12,360 nt of DNA from Roseburia sp. GTDB taxonomy: Bacteria; Bacillota_A; Clostridia; Lachnospirales; Lachnospiraceae. The position numbers and the translations under genes were made by a program. Position 1 is the stretch's first letter, and the number at the start of each line of letters is the position of its first letter. The stretch spans positions 1 to 12,360 of the forward strand of contig JAFYQA010000088.1 of the NCBI GenBank assembly GCA_017547315.1. The letters run 5' to 3'. This document shows positions 1 through 7,867 of the stretch, one piece after another. The notes under the pieces were generated by a model. The model was not told the DNA's origin, made no database searches, and saw nothing but the letters and a program-made list of their open reading frames with translations.

Positions 1-890
1 CGGTTAATCGGATTACAGATGGTATCATAGATTCTAATGAAAATGCAATTGGAGTTTCGGCTGCAATGGAAGAACTTTCCGCATCTATGGAAGAAGTATC
101 AGCGACATTAACACATGTTAATGAAGGTGTACGCGAAGTACTTGAAATTTCTAAGGATATGAATGTTCAGGCAAAACAGGGAGCAGATTTCATTGCAGAT
201 ATTAAGAAGAAAGCACAGGGAATCAAAGATGATACTGTACAGAGCAAGAATTCTACAGTGGATATGATTCAGGATATCCGATCACTTTTAGAAGTTTCAA
301 TTATGAATAGTAAGAATGTTAATAAGATTAATGAACTTACAAATGAGATATTGAGCATTTCAAGTCAGACGAATTTGTTGGCGCTTAATGCATCAATTGA
401 AGCGGCTCGTGCCGGTGAAGCGGGAAGAGGATTTGCAGTAGTTGCAGATGAGATTGGTAAACTTGCATCTAATTCGGCTGAAACTGCAAATAACATTCAA
501 TCTATCAGTGTTATGGTAACACAAGCGGTAGAAGAACTCTCTAAAAATGCAGATGATATGTTACAGTTTATCGATGAGCGTGTATTAGTTGATTACGATA
601 AATTTGTAGACGTAGCAACACAGTATCATGATGATGCAGATGGAATTAATCAGACATTACAGCATTTCTACAATAGTGCATGCCAGATGGAAGAGACAAT
701 GGAGAGCATGACAAATGGCATTGATGGTATTGCAACAGCCGTAAATGAAAGTGCAGAGGGTGTTACAGTTGCAGCACAGAATACTGGACAGTTGGTATCT
801 GCATTAGGTGGAATTGAAGCAGAGGCGAATACGAATAAAGGTATTTCTGAATTATTAAGCGGTGAAGTTTCTAAATTTAAGTATATTTAA
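1..890 (+). CDS. Methyl-accepting chemotaxis protein, C-terminal fragment (5' end outside window)
   Basis: The reading frame is open from base 3, with no stop before the first visible Met at 66, so the gene starts upstream of the window and 66 is not its start. What remains is the cytoplasmic signalling domain of a chemoreceptor, which controls the CheA kinase through CheW. The conserved hairpin tip lies about 100-128 residues after the Met at 66, with the segments [20 protein letters not shown] and [16 protein letters not shown], flanked by long heptad helices that would form the antiparallel coiled coil. Sensor, membrane and HAMP parts are not visible, so the ligand is unknown. The protein ends in SKFKYI with no CheR-binding pentapeptide of the NWETF type. 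A strong terminator follows 17 bases after the stop. Family assignment is very secure. Confidence 0.96.
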   Translation, partial: VNRITDGIIDSNENAIGVSAAMEELSASMEEVSATLTHVNEGVREVLEISKDMNVQAKQGADFIADIKKKAQGIKDDTVQSKNSTVDMIQDIRSLLEVSIMNSKNVNKINELTNEILSISSQTNLLALNASIEAARAGEAGRGFAVVADEIGKLASNSAETANNIQSISVMVTQAVEELSKNADDMLQFIDERVLVDYDKFVDVATQYHDDADGINQTLQHFYNSACQMEETMESMTNGIDGIATAVNESAEGVTVAAQNTGQLVSALGGIEAEANTNKGISELLSGEVSKFKYI

Positions 891-907
891 AATGTGAATT
901 ATAAAAT

Positions 908-950
908 AAAAGGATTATCTGAACAAAGATTTCAGATAATCCTTTTTGTT
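908..950. terminator. Strong, probably bidirectional intrinsic terminator
   Basis: A perfect 16-bp stem (908-923 with 931-946) encloses a 7-base loop and runs into a T-rich tail. The bases on the left side (901-911) are nearly all A/T, so the opposite strand also shows a hairpin followed by a U-rich tail. It sits between the convergent chemoreceptor (ending 890) and the minus-strand regulator (ending 1026) and probably serves both. Confidence 0.88.
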
Positions 951-1025
951 TACTTGAAAACAGATAATTAAAATAATGGTTAAAAAAGTGATACACAGAT
1001 GTACTTATATAATTCAGATTTTGGG

Positions 1026-1595
1026 TTATAAACTTTCAAAGAAACCTGCAATTGCAGCATCAATCATGAAAGAAGCATAACGTTTCATTTGTTCAATGTT
1101 AATGCCGTTTCCATTTTCAATTGTATCAATGATAGAAAGTACAGTAATGTGTGCCATGGTTTTTGCAAGGAAATCTTTAAAGTCTGCATCCAATTCTTTT
1201 TTATGGCGTTTTTCTAATTCGCTTACCATTTCGAGCGATTTTGGGAAAAGTCTTTTATGTAAAAACTGTGTGACCTTATCGCGACCGAGCGGATTATCGA
1301 TACAGTTGCGTAAATAGGTATATTTCTCCATATATTCTATGGAATAGGTGACTGTGGTGTTGAAATCGTCCAGTGGGTCGATTATATCTATAGCGGCCTG
1401 TATTTCGTTATCTAAGTGCCATTCTAATAATCCATATACATCTTCAAAGTGATAATAAAAAGTCTTACGGTTAATATCACAGAGATTAACCAGCTCACTG
1501 ACAGTAATTTTAGAAATTGGTTTCTTTTCAAGGAGAGAAATGAGCGTCTCAGCCAGCATTGATTTTGTATTTTGAGAGTTGATTTCATGTTTCAT
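1026..1595 (-). CDS. TetR/AcrR-family transcriptional regulator
   Basis: This 189-residue protein has the length and layout of a TetR repressor. The N-terminal helix-turn-helix covers about residues 28-60, with the signature ITVSELVNLCDINRKTFYYH followed by the usual F and a short helix. The C-terminal two thirds are all-helical and should form the dimerisation and ligand-binding domain. The frame extends back to 1793, but the Met encoded at 1593-1595 is chosen because it has an AAGGAGA site 6-8 bases ahead on the minus strand, and the upstream extension reads like translated promoter DNA. It is divergent from the coiled-coil gene at 1786, with a shared 190-base control region that contains a 16-bp palindrome. 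The obvious inference is that it represses itself and/or that neighbour. The inducing ligand cannot be read from the sequence. Confidence 0.9.
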   Translation of the reverse strand: MKHEINSQNTKSMLAETLISLLEKKPISKITVSELVNLCDINRKTFYYHFEDVYGLLEWHLDNEIQAAIDIIDPLDDFNTTVTYSIEYMEKYTYLRNCIDNPLGRDKVTQFLHKRLFPKSLEMVSELEKRHKKELDADFKDFLAKTMAHITVLSIIDTIENGNGINIEQMKRYASFMIDAAIAGFFESL

Positions 1596-1614
1596 TTTCA
1601 GTCTCCTTAAGTAT

Positions 1615-1644
1615 TTTATAGAAAAAACAGTACGAATAGACCAA
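1615..1644 (-). promoter_or_regulatory. Candidate promoter of the TetR regulator
   Basis: On the minus strand TTGGTC (complement of 1639-1644) is followed after 18 bases by TATAAA (complement of 1615-1620). A start about 7 bases downstream would give a very short leader just reaching the AAGGAGA site, so the assignment is tentative. The inverted repeat at 1649-1683 lies directly upstream. Confidence 0.4.
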
Positions 1645-1648
1645 CAGA

Positions 1649-1683
1649 TTTCGAAATTTGTCCGGAAAATGCACAAATCGAAA
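1649..1683. repeat. Imperfect inverted repeat in the divergent control region
   Basis: TTTCGAAATTTGT (1649-1661) and ACAAATCGAAA (1673-1683) are inverted copies with one extra base in the left arm, separated by 11 bases. The left arm also contains a 10-bp palindrome, ATTTCGAAAT (1648-1657). The position between the two divergent promoters makes it a possible regulator-binding site. Confidence 0.45.
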
Positions 1684-1686
1684 AAA

Positions 1687-1715
1687 TTGACCATTTTTTT
1701 ATTTCTAGAAATAAT
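1687..1715 (+). promoter_or_regulatory. Candidate promoter and operator of the coiled-coil gene
   Basis: TTGACC (1687-1692) is followed after exactly 17 bases by AATAAT (1710-1715), a plausible sigma-A promoter. The spacer holds the perfect 16-bp palindrome TTATTTCTAGAAATAA (1699-1714), which overlaps the -10 element. A dyad of this size in the spacer beside a divergent tetR-like gene is the classic placement of a repressor operator. The dyad is directly visible; its function is inferred. Confidence 0.55.
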
Positions 1716-1785
1716 TATACTCATTCTTGTAAGAAAAAGCAAACAACAAAAGAAACAATATATATCACAAAAGGAGAAGAAAGCA

Positions 1786-2250
1786 ATGAACAAGAATGTA
1801 GAAAAAGTATTAGACGCAACAGTAGAAGCAGCTGATAGTGCATATGGTGTAGCAACAGACCGTGCAGTGGAAAGATTAAATCAGGCTAGCGAGAATATCG
1901 AAAAGGATAAAGCAACAGCAAAGAGTGTAATCCAGACAACAATTGATGCGGCTGAAACAGTACTTGATGCAGTTACTGACCACTTCTCAGAACGTTTAAA
2001 TGGTGAAAAGCTTGATCTTAAGAAAGAAAAAGAGCGTGCAATTTCTACGATTGATAAATTGGTAGAAAAAGCAGATGAGTATTTCGATACGGTAACAGAG
2101 CGTATTGGTGAGAGAATGGAGCAGATGGAAGCCAACCTTGATAAAGATATTGAAGCAGGTAAAAAAGTAGTAGAAGACTTCACCAAAGCAGCAGACAAAG
2201 CAATGGATGCAGCAACAGATGATGTGATTGAGAAATTAAACTTAGATTAG
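1786..2250 (+). CDS. Small charged coiled-coil protein with exact 40-residue repeats
   Basis: I do not recognise a named family. The 154-residue protein starts at 1786 behind AAGGAG (1771-1776). It has no signal peptide, membrane helix or cysteine, and is rich in Ala, Glu, Asp and Lys. It is four copies of one unit, the last truncated. T-D/E occurs at 24-25, 64-65, 104-105 and 144-145, E-R/K at 29-30, 69-70, 109-110 and 149-150, and [AK]A[DE] at 15-17, 55-57, 95-97 and 135-137, a period of exactly 40. In each unit hydrophobic residues are spaced 4-3-4-3-4-4 (for example I49, I53, A56, L60, V63, F67, L71), followed by a charged stretch of about 17 residues. It is thus predicted to be an elongated or bundled cytoplasmic helix protein. 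The divergent TetR gene suggests inducible expression. A phasin-like or membrane-surface-binding role is possible but unsupported. Confidence 0.88.
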   Translation: MNKNVEKVLDATVEAADSAYGVATDRAVERLNQASENIEKDKATAKSVIQTTIDAAETVLDAVTDHFSERLNGEKLDLKKEKERAISTIDKLVEKADEYFDTVTERIGERMEQMEANLDKDIEAGKKVVEDFTKAADKAMDAATDDVIEKLNLD

Positions 2251-2298
2251 TCAAAATAAAATATGGTAACATCTTTCATAATAAGTTTGTTATATAAG

Positions 2299-2339
2299 AG
2301 AGTCCCCGGAGCATTGCATGCCGGGGGCTCTTGCTTTTT
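2299..2339 (+). terminator. Intrinsic terminator after the coiled-coil gene
   Basis: A GC-rich 11-bp stem (2299-2309 with 2321-2331, one G-T pair) closes an 11-base loop and is followed by a T-rich tail. It ends the unit that starts near 1722. Confidence 0.85.
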
Positions 2340-2414
2340 GTAAGATTTTAAAAGTATGGATTGCGAAAAATGTTTTTTAAATAGAAATTTTAGGGTAAAT
2401 TGTCAGAAAATGGC

Positions 2415-2443
2415 TTGAATAAAAAGTATAAAAGTAGTAAGAT
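2415..2443 (+). promoter_or_regulatory. Candidate promoter of the full-length chemoreceptor
   Basis: TTGAAT (2415-2420) and TAAGAT (2438-2443) are spaced by 17 bases. A second -10-like hexamer, TATGAT, lies at 2449-2454 without a good -35. No sigma-28 (flagellar) type element with a CCGATA core was seen, although many motility genes use one. The call is tentative. Confidence 0.4.
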
Positions 2444-2500
2444 TGTACTATGATGTGATTTCCCTAAGAGGACTTAAAAAGGTGTAAGGAGGAGTGGATT

Positions 2501-4246
2501 ATGGGAAAAGAGAATAGCTCAAAGGCGAGCAAAGCATTTAGCTTAAGTTTTAAAGGGTTGCGAATTGAGGAACGTTTGAAAAAAGCATTTAATATTGTAA
2601 TTGTTATTTCAGCGGCTGCAACTTTAATTGGTTTGCTTTGTATGATTGTAGTAACTGCTAACTTTAAGAAAGCAATGACCAACTATGCATTGCCACAGGG
2701 TGATATTGCGTTATTTATGAATGAGTATGCTGAATCGCGTTCAAACATGCGTGGTATTATCGGTTACGAAGATCAGGATTTGATTGATTCTTTGATGGAA
2801 AGACATGATTCGCGTAAAGAGACTACTTATGAACGATTAGCTGCTATTGAGGAGACAATGGTTACACCAGAAGGTAAAGCGGCTTATGCTAAGATTGCCG
2901 CGGCTTTGGATGCATATATGGCAAAAGAAGCAGAAGTAATAGCAATTGGTGCAACTACAGATCAGGAGCGTTGTCGCCAAGCGCAGGAGATGGCGCAGAA
3001 AGATATTGTTCCTTTGTATGAGGCATTAGATGCTGCTACATTAGAGTTGATGCAGATTAATATCGAAAAAGAGCATGAGATGGAGATGGTTTGTACTGTT
3101 CTTGAAGTTGGTGCAATGATTCTCATGGTTGTATTAGTTATTTTGATTGCTGCTATTTCAAAAGGTGTTAGTGCGACTATTGCAAAAAGTATTGCTGGAC
3201 CATTACAGGAATTGGCAGGCAAATTTGAAGCGTTTGCAAATGGTCAGTTGCAGACTGAATTCCCGGTTTCTACAGAGAATGATGAAATTGCAGATATGAT
3301 GAATTCTTCTCATGATGTTGTTGAGAGATTATTACAGATTATCGCCGATGTAAAGAATCTTAGTAAAGAAATGGGTGAAGGTAACTTCACAGTTAAGTCA
3401 AGATGTGCAAATGCATATGTAGGTGATTTCAGAGAGATTTTAAATGCGATTGAGACTATGAAAGAGAATGTCAGCGAGACATTATTAGAGGTTAATGATG
3501 CGGCAGAACATGTTAATTCAGGTGCGATTAACTTAGCAGAGGCAGCACAGGAATTAGCAGAAGGTGCAACAGATCAGGCGGCATCTGTTCAGGAAATGTT
3601 AGCTACTATGAATACACTTTCTGATGGATTAAAAGGTACTGTTCACAGTATGGATGAAGCTTATCGTCAGGCAAATAAGTGTGCACAGGATGCACAGCTT
3701 GGTCGTGAAGAGATGGGCAACATGGTGAACTCAATGAATCGAATCAGCGAGACTTCTAAGAAGATTGAGAATATCATCGCAGAAATCGAAGATATTGCAG
3801 ATCAGACTAACTTATTGTCACTGAATGCTTCTATTGAAGCTGCAAGAGCCGGTGAAGCAGGTAGAGGTTTTGCAGTAGTAGCAGATCAGATTCGTAACTT
3901 AGCAGACCAGAGTGCGAAGTCTGCAGTTGATACTAGAGCATTAGTTGGTGATACATTAAAAGAAATCGAAGAAGGTAGCAAAGTTGCTTACCGTACCGCA
4001 GATGTATTAGAGGGCGTTGTAAATGCAGTTCAAAAGATTGCAGTAACTTCCAAAGAATTACGCGAAGACTCTGAACAGCAGGCTATCGCGATGGAACAGG
4101 CAGATGCAGGTATCGAACGTATTTCAGAAGTTGTTCAGTCTAATTCAGCCGCTGCACAGGAATCTTCTGCAACCAGCGAAGAGTTATCAGCATCCGCTAC
4201 AACTATGCATGAATTAGTAGCTAGATTCCAGTTAAAGAAATTTTAG
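2501..4246 (+). CDS. Methyl-accepting chemotaxis protein, full length (581 aa)
   Basis: A complete transmembrane chemoreceptor that senses an extracellular ligand and controls the CheA/CheW kinase. The start at 2501 has AAGGAGG (2486-2492) 8 bases upstream. In order: a short cytoplasmic leader rich in Lys and Ser (1-30); TM1 (about 31-54); an outside helical domain of about 140 residues (55-195) compatible with a four-helix-bundle sensor; TM2 (about 197-219); a HAMP domain (about 220-275); a second HAMP-like unit (about 283-325, with the G-E-G-N-F core); and the methyl-accepting coiled coil with its hairpin tip at about 431-466 ([20 protein letters not shown]). The protein ends in ARFQLKKF, without a CheR-tethering pentapeptide. 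The ligand cannot be predicted. It forms its own unit with a promoter and terminator, and shares only the signalling core with the receptor at the window start. Confidence 0.97.
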   Translation: MGKENSSKASKAFSLSFKGLRIEERLKKAFNIVIVISAAATLIGLLCMIVVTANFKKAMTNYALPQGDIALFMNEYAESRSNMRGIIGYEDQDLIDSLMERHDSRKETTYERLAAIEETMVTPEGKAAYAKIAAALDAYMAKEAEVIAIGATTDQERCRQAQEMAQKDIVPLYEALDAATLELMQINIEKEHEMEMVCTVLEVGAMILMVVLVILIAAISKGVSATIAKSIAGPLQELAGKFEAFANGQLQTEFPVSTENDEIADMMNSSHDVVERLLQIIADVKNLSKEMGEGNFTVKSRCANAYVGDFREILNAIETMKENVSETLLEVNDAAEHVNSGAINLAEAAQELAEGATDQAASVQEMLATMNTLSDGLKGTVHSMDEAYRQANKCAQDAQLGREEMGNMVNSMNRISETSKKIENIIAEIEDIADQTNLLSLNASIEAARAGEAGRGFAVVADQIRNLADQSAKSAVDTRALVGDTLKEIEEGSKVAYRTADVLEGVVNAVQKIAVTSKELREDSEQQAIAMEQADAGIERISEVVQSNSAAAQESSATSEELSASATTMHELVARFQLKKF

Positions 4247-4273
4247 TTCATAATAGAATTACATAAGTATAAG

Positions 4274-4325
4274 AAACTGCTTTGTACTATGATACTTAAT
4301 CAGTCATGGTACAAAGCAGTTTTTC
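4274..4325 (+). terminator. Intrinsic terminator after the chemoreceptor
   Basis: A 19-bp stem (4274-4292 with 4304-4322, one G-T pair) closes an 11-base loop and is followed by T residues. It is very stable for this AT-rich genome. Confidence 0.88.
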
Positions 4326-4363
4326 TGTTTAGAATTATTGTTCTATCTTTTTTCAAAGCGATT

Positions 4364-4372
4364 TGCTATAAT
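4364..4372 (+). promoter_or_regulatory. Extended -10 promoter of the small membrane gene
   Basis: TGC directly precedes a consensus TATAAT (4367-4372). There is no good -35 at 16-18 bases, which is typical for extended -10 promoters. The start codon of the next gene is about 40 bases downstream. Confidence 0.6.
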
Positions 4373-4411
4373 AGTATTCACGATAAAAAGTGATATAGAA
4401 AGGTAATGCAG

Positions 4412-4600
4412 ATGAATATAATACAGGCAGTTTTAATATTGACAGGGGTATGTATGGTGTTTTTTCCGAAAGTCTTGACCAAGATGCAGGATAGAGAGAA
4501 AGATGCTGTGGTAAAGCGGACGAGAAACCTTGGATATTGGGTATTTTTTGCGGCTATTATCTGGGTGGTTGCAGATTATTTAATAGATATTTATTTGTAA
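4412..4600 (+). CDS. Small two-helix membrane protein, unknown function
   Basis: This is a 62-residue protein that I cannot assign to a named family. Two ATGs lie in frame at 4406 and 4412. The second is preferred because the AAAGG site (4399-4403) is only 2 bases from the first but 8 bases from the second. A hydrophobic helix spans about residues 1-19 and another about 41-60, joined by a basic and acidic loop of about 20 residues (K-T-K-M-Q-D-R-E-K and on to V-V-K-R-T-R). With many positive charges in the loop, the positive-inside rule predicts the loop in the cytoplasm and both ends outside. A strong promoter upstream and a proper ribosome-binding site make it a real gene rather than chance. 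It may be co-transcribed with the TM2 gene, since no terminator is seen between them. Confidence 0.75.
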   Translation: MNIIQAVLILTGVCMVFFPKVLTKMQDREKDAVVKRTRNLGYWVFFAAIIWVVADYLIDIYL

Positions 4601-4619
4601 ACTGGATATAAACAGAGGG

Positions 4620-4648
4620 TTACAATGAAACTCTATGGATGATAGAAT
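4620..4648 (+). promoter_or_regulatory. Possible promoter of the zinc-ribbon/TM2 gene
   Basis: TTACAA (4620-4625) and TAGAAT (4643-4648) are spaced by 17 bases, about 50 bases ahead of the start at 4696. The -35 is weak, and readthrough from the upstream small gene is equally possible. Confidence 0.3.
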
Positions 4649-4695
4649 AAATTTTAAAATATGAAGTAGGTAGAGGGAAAGTAGAGGAACGAGAG

Positions 4696-5202
4696 ATGTA
4701 TATATGTAGACATTGTGGATTAGAATATAAAACAGATGAAGCTGTGATGTGCCCAAGATGTCAGGCTCCAAAAGGAAAAGGAACGAATTTTTGCCCATTC
4801 TGTGGTGAACAGGTAACTGCGGAGCAGAAGATTTGTACGAATTGTGGTGTGGAAATGGAGTATTATGGACAGGTAGGTGTGAAGTCTAAGATTGTAGCAG
4901 GATTACTTGGAATATTTTTAGGGAAATATGGTGTGCATAATTTTTATTTGGGATATACTAAAAAAGCAGTGGTGCAGCTTGTATTAGTGCTTGCATCTTA
5001 TGCGATAAATATGGTGTCAGTTTTTTTGAATTTGTCAGGAGATTTTATGATGATTTCACATTATGATATGCTAAGTTTTTTTGGCACGACGGTTCTGCTA
5101 GTTCTTGTCATGCTCGGAATTCGTGTTTGGACATTTATTGAAGCAATTTTAATATTGTGCGGAAAAATCGACAGGGACGGAAAAGGCAGATTATTAAAAT
5201 AA
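4696..5202 (+). CDS. Double zinc-ribbon protein with a TM2 membrane domain
   Basis: A 168-residue protein with two four-cysteine zinc ribbons followed by a membrane domain. The cysteines pair as C4-x2-C7 with C19-x2-C22, and C33-x2-C36 with C47-x2-C50, each suited to bind one Zn ion. From about residue 63 there is a TM2-type domain. Its first helix with the loop G-K-Y-G-V-H-N-F-Y-L-G (about 77-87) matches the G-x-x-G-x-H-x-F-Y-L-G signature of that family, and the last helix (R-V-W-T-F-I-E-A-I, about 142-150) matches its W-x-x-I-E/D ending. The hydrophobic insert between the helices is longer than in minimal TM2 proteins. The start is supported by AGAGG (4683-4687) 8 bases upstream. The function of bacterial zinc-ribbon/TM2 proteins is not established. 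The ribbons probably face the cytoplasm. Confidence 0.9.
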   Translation: MYICRHCGLEYKTDEAVMCPRCQAPKGKGTNFCPFCGEQVTAEQKICTNCGVEMEYYGQVGVKSKIVAGLLGIFLGKYGVHNFYLGYTKKAVVQLVLVLASYAINMVSVFLNLSGDFMMISHYDMLSFFGTTVLLVLVMLGIRVWTFIEAILILCGKIDRDGKGRLLK

Positions 5203-5245
5203 CTGCACATTATGAAGTTACTTTTGTTTTAGAATATAGAATTAT

Positions 5246-5279
5246 AATGGGTATTCCTAATAGGTATACCCATTTTTGT
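5246..5279 (+). terminator. Intrinsic terminator after the TM2 gene
   Basis: A 9-bp stem (5246-5254 with 5266-5274), extended by CC/GG beyond a T-T mismatch, is followed by a T-run. It ends just before the ilvN promoter. Confidence 0.8.
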
Positions 5280-5288
5280 TGCATTTTA

Positions 5289-5316
5289 TTGACAAAAAGT
5301 GGGAATGTGCTATGAT
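5289..5316 (+). promoter_or_regulatory. Promoter of ilvN-ilvC
   Basis: A consensus TTGACA (5289-5294) and TATGAT (5311-5316), 16 bases apart, with TGC immediately ahead of the -10. This predicts a leader of only about 43 bases, too short for a T-box or leader-peptide attenuator. Any control would have to act at the promoter. Confidence 0.82.
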
Positions 5317-5365
5317 TTTGATAGTTGCTATTTGCACAAAAAATGATACAGAAAGAGGTTTTCTT

Positions 5366-5866
5366 ATGAAAAGAAGGGTATTTTCACTTTTAGTTGAGAA
5401 TAATCCGGGTGTTACAAGTCATATCTCCGGTTTGTTCAGTCGAAGAGGCTATAATATTGATAGTTTTTCTTCTGGTGTGACAGCGAATCCGTTATACACA
5501 CGTATTACGATTGTGGCAAGTGGAGAGGATGAGATTCTAGAGCAGATTGAAAAGCAGGTAGCTAAGCTTGAGGACGTTGTTGATATTAAGACCTTAGAAC
5601 CTGGTAATTCTGTAACACGAGAACTGATTCTGGTTAAGATTCGTGCAAAGGATACGGAACGTCAGCCAATCATTAATGTAACAGAGATTTTTAAGGGGAA
5701 AATTGTAGACGTTACACATGATTCTATGGTCATTGAGCTAACAGGTAATCAGGATAAATTAGACAGATTCCTGGATTTGCTTTCTGGATATGAGATTTTA
5801 GAATTGGCACGTACCGGAATTACAGGCTTGTCACGAGGCACAGCCGATGTAGTTAAAATTGATTAG
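5366..5866 (+). CDS. ilvN: Acetolactate synthase, small (regulatory) subunit
   Basis: This is the regulatory subunit of acetohydroxyacid synthase, which activates the catalytic subunit and carries valine feedback inhibition at the first common step of isoleucine, valine and leucine synthesis. At 166 residues it has the family's normal length. The N-terminal ACT domain covers about 4-77, with E-N-N-P-G-V (11-16) and L-F-S-R-R-G-Y-N-I (23-31). N12, G15 and N30 align by simple register with the E. coli IlvH residues N11, G14 and N29 of the valine site. The C-terminal small-subunit domain covers about 84-160 and ends in the typical ARTGITGLSRG. The frame is open back to 5276, but the Met at 5366 is chosen because of GAAAGAGG (5351-5358) and because the longer version would overlap the promoter. 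No large subunit (ilvB) is adjacent. ilvC follows after 79 bases without a terminator, so the two are probably one operon. Confidence 0.95.
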   Translation: MKRRVFSLLVENNPGVTSHISGLFSRRGYNIDSFSSGVTANPLYTRITIVASGEDEILEQIEKQVAKLEDVVDIKTLEPGNSVTRELILVKIRAKDTERQPIINVTEIFKGKIVDVTHDSMVIELTGNQDKLDRFLDLLSGYEILELARTGITGLSRGTADVVKID

Positions 5867-5927
5867 CCATTCAGTGGGTAGATGCATTTTCAGCGAAAAC
5901 TCAAACGGCGATTCAAAAAATTGATGA

Positions 5928-6968
<1,041 letters not shown>

Positions 6969-6977
6969 GATATTTTT

Positions 6978-7010
6978 GAGACGGAGAAATGCTCCGTCTC
7001 TTTTTCTTTT
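6978..7010 (+). terminator. Intrinsic terminator after ilvC
   Basis: A perfect 9-bp GC-rich stem (6978-6986 with 6992-7000) closes a 5-base loop and is followed by a long T-rich tail. Confidence 0.9.
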
Positions 7011-7062
7011 AGAGAATTGAAAAACCTGTAGAATAACAGTAGATATTTGTTAAAAAAAGAAG

Positions 7063-7068
7063 TATAAT
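7063..7068 (+). promoter_or_regulatory. Candidate -10 of the DUF5058/M20 operon
   Basis: A consensus TATAAT 34 bases before the start at 7103, after the ilvC terminator. No convincing -35 sits at 16-18 bases. TTGTTA at 7047-7052 is too close, and would fit only a second -10-like hexamer at 7073-7078 with a long 20-base spacer. Confidence 0.45.
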
Positions 7069-7102
7069 ATGCTTTAATATAAATAAAAAGGAGTTTAGAA
7101 AA

Positions 7103-7855
7103 ATGGGGAATTATTTAGAAAACGTCAATTCTATTCCGTTTTATGTAATAGTGGCATTGGTATTGGCATTTGTAGTTGTAATGTGTGTGATTTTCCTTGT
7201 AAAGAGTTATAAGGCAGGTATTGCACTTGGTATGGATCCTAAGGATTTGAAAAAGGTTATGACTTCTAGCGCAACTTTTACCTTACTTCCATCTATTAGT
7301 ATCTTGCTAGGGGTTATTGCTTTAAGTGGTACTCTTGGTGTGCCGTTCTCATGGCTTCGTCTTTCTGTTATTGGTTCTTTACAGTACGAACTGAATGTAG
7401 CAGAAATCGCAGCTACAGCATTTGGTCTGACGGGTCTTCGCGTTGATCAAATGAATATGGACGCATTTGTGACAATTGCACTTGTAATGACAGGTGGTAT
7501 TTTAGGAGGATTGTTCTGTAGTATTTTTTTCTTAAAAAAATATTTAGGAAAGTTATCAAGCAAACCAAAGAAAACAGAAACAGGAGAAAAGAAACCTTCA
7601 TTTGGGGATCATGCGACTACTGCAATGTTTGTAGGTCTCTGTGCTGCATATATTGGTTCTTATGTAGGACGTTTAATACCAGGTGACTATTTCGATGTTA
7701 TGCCACTTTTTACAGCGTTCGTATCTGCTATTATAATGGCTATATTTGAATATTTGATTCAAAAAAAGAATATGAGTACATTGGAAAATTTCAGCTTGGC
7801 AGCTAGTATGCTTGTTGCTATGGCAGCTGCAGTTGTATTTCAATTAATGATATAG
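7103..7855 (+). CDS. DUF5058-family polytopic membrane protein
   Basis: A 250-residue integral membrane protein recognised by its overall pattern as DUF5058, a clostridial family without an assigned function. The start has AAAGGAG (7087-7093) 9 bases upstream. Hydrophobic segments lie at about 11-33, 57-78, a weaker one near 82-93, 121-144, 171-192, 197-219 and 229-250. A cytoplasmic-looking Lys-rich loop (about 145-168, K-K-Y-L-G-K-L-S-S-K-P-K-K) divides it into two halves. Between the third and fourth segments is a moderately polar stretch, L-N-V-A-E-I-A-A-T-A-F-G-L-T-G-L (97-112), which could line a substrate path or be a re-entrant loop. The stop overlaps the ribosome-binding site of the next membrane gene, so the two are translated together. 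A role as half of a transporter is inferred from context only. Confidence 0.85.
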   Translation: MGNYLENVNSIPFYVIVALVLAFVVVMCVIFLVKSYKAGIALGMDPKDLKKVMTSSATFTLLPSISILLGVIALSGTLGVPFSWLRLSVIGSLQYELNVAEIAATAFGLTGLRVDQMNMDAFVTIALVMTGGILGGLFCSIFFLKKYLGKLSSKPKKTETGEKKPSFGDHATTAMFVGLCAAYIGSYVGRLIPGDYFDVMPLFTAFVSAIIMAIFEYLIQKKNMSTLENFSLAASMLVAMAAAVVFQLMI

Positions 7856-7860
7856 GAGGT
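7854..7860 (+). promoter_or_regulatory. Ribosome-binding site overlapping the upstream stop codon
   Basis: AGGAGGT begins inside the TAG stop (7853-7855) of the DUF5058 gene and lies 7 bases before the ATG at 7868. It indicates tight operon coupling and nearly equal synthesis of the two membrane proteins. Confidence 0.85.
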
Positions 7861-7867
7861 GTAAGTC

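Noticed and set aside
400..440. DNA similarity to 3830-3870 as a repeat or mobile element
   Set aside because: It is the conserved hairpin tip shared by the two chemoreceptors, explained by homology.
1096..1317. Plus-strand open frame opposite the TetR gene
   Set aside because: Antisense to a clear coding region, with no start signal and low-complexity composition.
1579..1785. Extension of the coiled-coil protein upstream to 1579
   Set aside because: The added residues translate promoter and operator DNA and break the 40-residue pattern; the ATG at 1786 has a proper AAGGAG site.
1596..1793. N-terminal extension of the TetR gene back to 1793
   Set aside because: It would overlap the divergent start region, adds a hydrophobic and Cys-rich stretch foreign to TetR proteins, and lacks a ribosome-binding site; the Met at 1595 has AAGGAGA ahead of it.
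5276..5365. Longer ilvN start
   Set aside because: It would begin inside the terminator tail and run through the TTGACA/TATGAT promoter; the Met at 5366 gives the normal family N-terminus.
5317..5365. T-box or leader-peptide attenuator ahead of ilvN
   Set aside because: The leader is too short and has no T-box core, hairpin terminator or branched-chain codon run.
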